Assembly (NCBI GenBank): GCA_003567495.1
Contig: PWZK01000122.1
Coordinates: forward strand, 1 to 5,848
From: Candidatus Brocadiaceae bacterium
GTDB taxonomy: Bacteria > Planctomycetota > Brocadiia > SM23-32
Direction of reading: 5' to 3'
DNA: 5,848 bases
The position numbers and the translations under genes were made by a program. Below the pieces are notes generated by a model, which did no database searches, was not told the DNA's origin, and saw only the letters and a list, made by a program, of their open reading frames with translations. Below are positions 5,651 to 5,848 of the stretch, piece by piece. Numbering within the stretch: the stretch's first letter is position 1; each line of letters begins with the position of its first letter.

Positions 5651-5848
5651 ATGGCAACTGTCGAAACACGTGAGCAGAAAAGAAACGGAAAAGTTTACAG
5701 ATCGAAACGATGGTACGTTCGTTATACGGATATGCAGGGGAAGCGCCGGCGGGTGTCGGCCTTCAACGATAAACGTACTTCCGAACGGCTCGGTCACCAG
5801 ATAGAGGAACTGATTGCATGCCGCTCAACCGGCTCTTCTCCTCCGGCA
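5651..5848 (+). CDS. tyrosine-type site-specific integrase, N-terminal part (runs off the window)
   Basis: The first 66 residues are present. GAGGG (5639-5643) lies 7 nt before the ATG, a good ribosome site. The segment KVYRSKRWYVRYTDMQGKRR (14-33) and the following RVSAFNDKRTSERLGHQIEE match the small N-terminal arm-binding domain (a short three-stranded sheet plus helix) found at the start of many phage-type integrases, in which a WYVRYTD-GKRRR hairpin is followed by a helix. The core-binding and catalytic domains (the R-H-R-Y residues) lie outside the window, so the family call rests on the N-terminus and on the adjacent tRNA att fragment. The enzyme would recombine DNA at the tRNA site. 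It points away from the tRNA fragment, so its element most likely extends to the right. Confidence 0.75.
   Translation, partial: MATVETREQKRNGKVYRSKRWYVRYTDMQGKRRRVSAFNDKRTSERLGHQIEELIACRSTGSSPPA

Noticed and set aside
1..5848. CRISPR array
   Set aside because: No regularly spaced repeats with unique spacers were seen. The only repeats are single inverted or direct pairs.

Overview
The window reads as accessory bacterial DNA: a two-gene restriction-modification system, a probable miniature transposable element, a tRNA 3' fragment used as an attachment-site remnant, and the start of an integrase, next to a large secreted protein of unknown function. The host cannot be fixed from the sequence. 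The integrase N-terminus (RWYVRYTD..GKRRR) and parts of the secreted protein remind me of proteins from the Planctomycetota/Lentisphaerota/Kiritimatiellota group. That is a memory impression, not a search result. Base composition looks close to 50% GC throughout.

Left part (1-2800). A GC-rich palindrome (3-60) directly follows a minus-strand pair of genes. The pair is a 720-residue secreted protein (255-2417) and a 66-residue protein (58-258) that overlap by GTGA and are probably co-translated. Upstream of the secreted protein, the minus strand carries what looks like the broken C-terminal end of a TPR protein (2418-2624), with an in-frame stop.

Middle (2800-3522). A small plus-strand sigma-region-4-like helix-turn-helix protein (2800-3063) ends exactly at a TTAA. 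There a 244-bp element with CCTGC-starting inverted repeats has inserted and duplicated the TTAA. Removing the element puts the gene's stop codon 18 bp from a strong terminator (3330-3360), so the insertion seems to have separated a gene from its own terminator without changing the protein. A second, probably bidirectional, terminator (3458-3508) closes the restriction operon coming from the right.

Right part (3523-5848). A minus-strand operon encodes a beta-class DNA methyltransferase (4248-5240, first) and a PaeR7I/XhoI-family restriction endonuclease (3523-4251, second). The genes overlap by ATGA and share a good promoter (5272-5300). The predicted target is CTCGAG, and I noticed no such site in the window. 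To the right are the anticodon arm, T arm and 3' end of a tRNA (probably Glu, anticodon TTC) whose 5' part is missing, its terminator, a near-ideal promoter, and a tyrosine-type integrase that runs off the window. The simplest reading is that the restriction system sits near the end of one integrated element that terminates at the tRNA fragment, and that a second element begins with the integrase, possibly in tandem at the same tRNA site.
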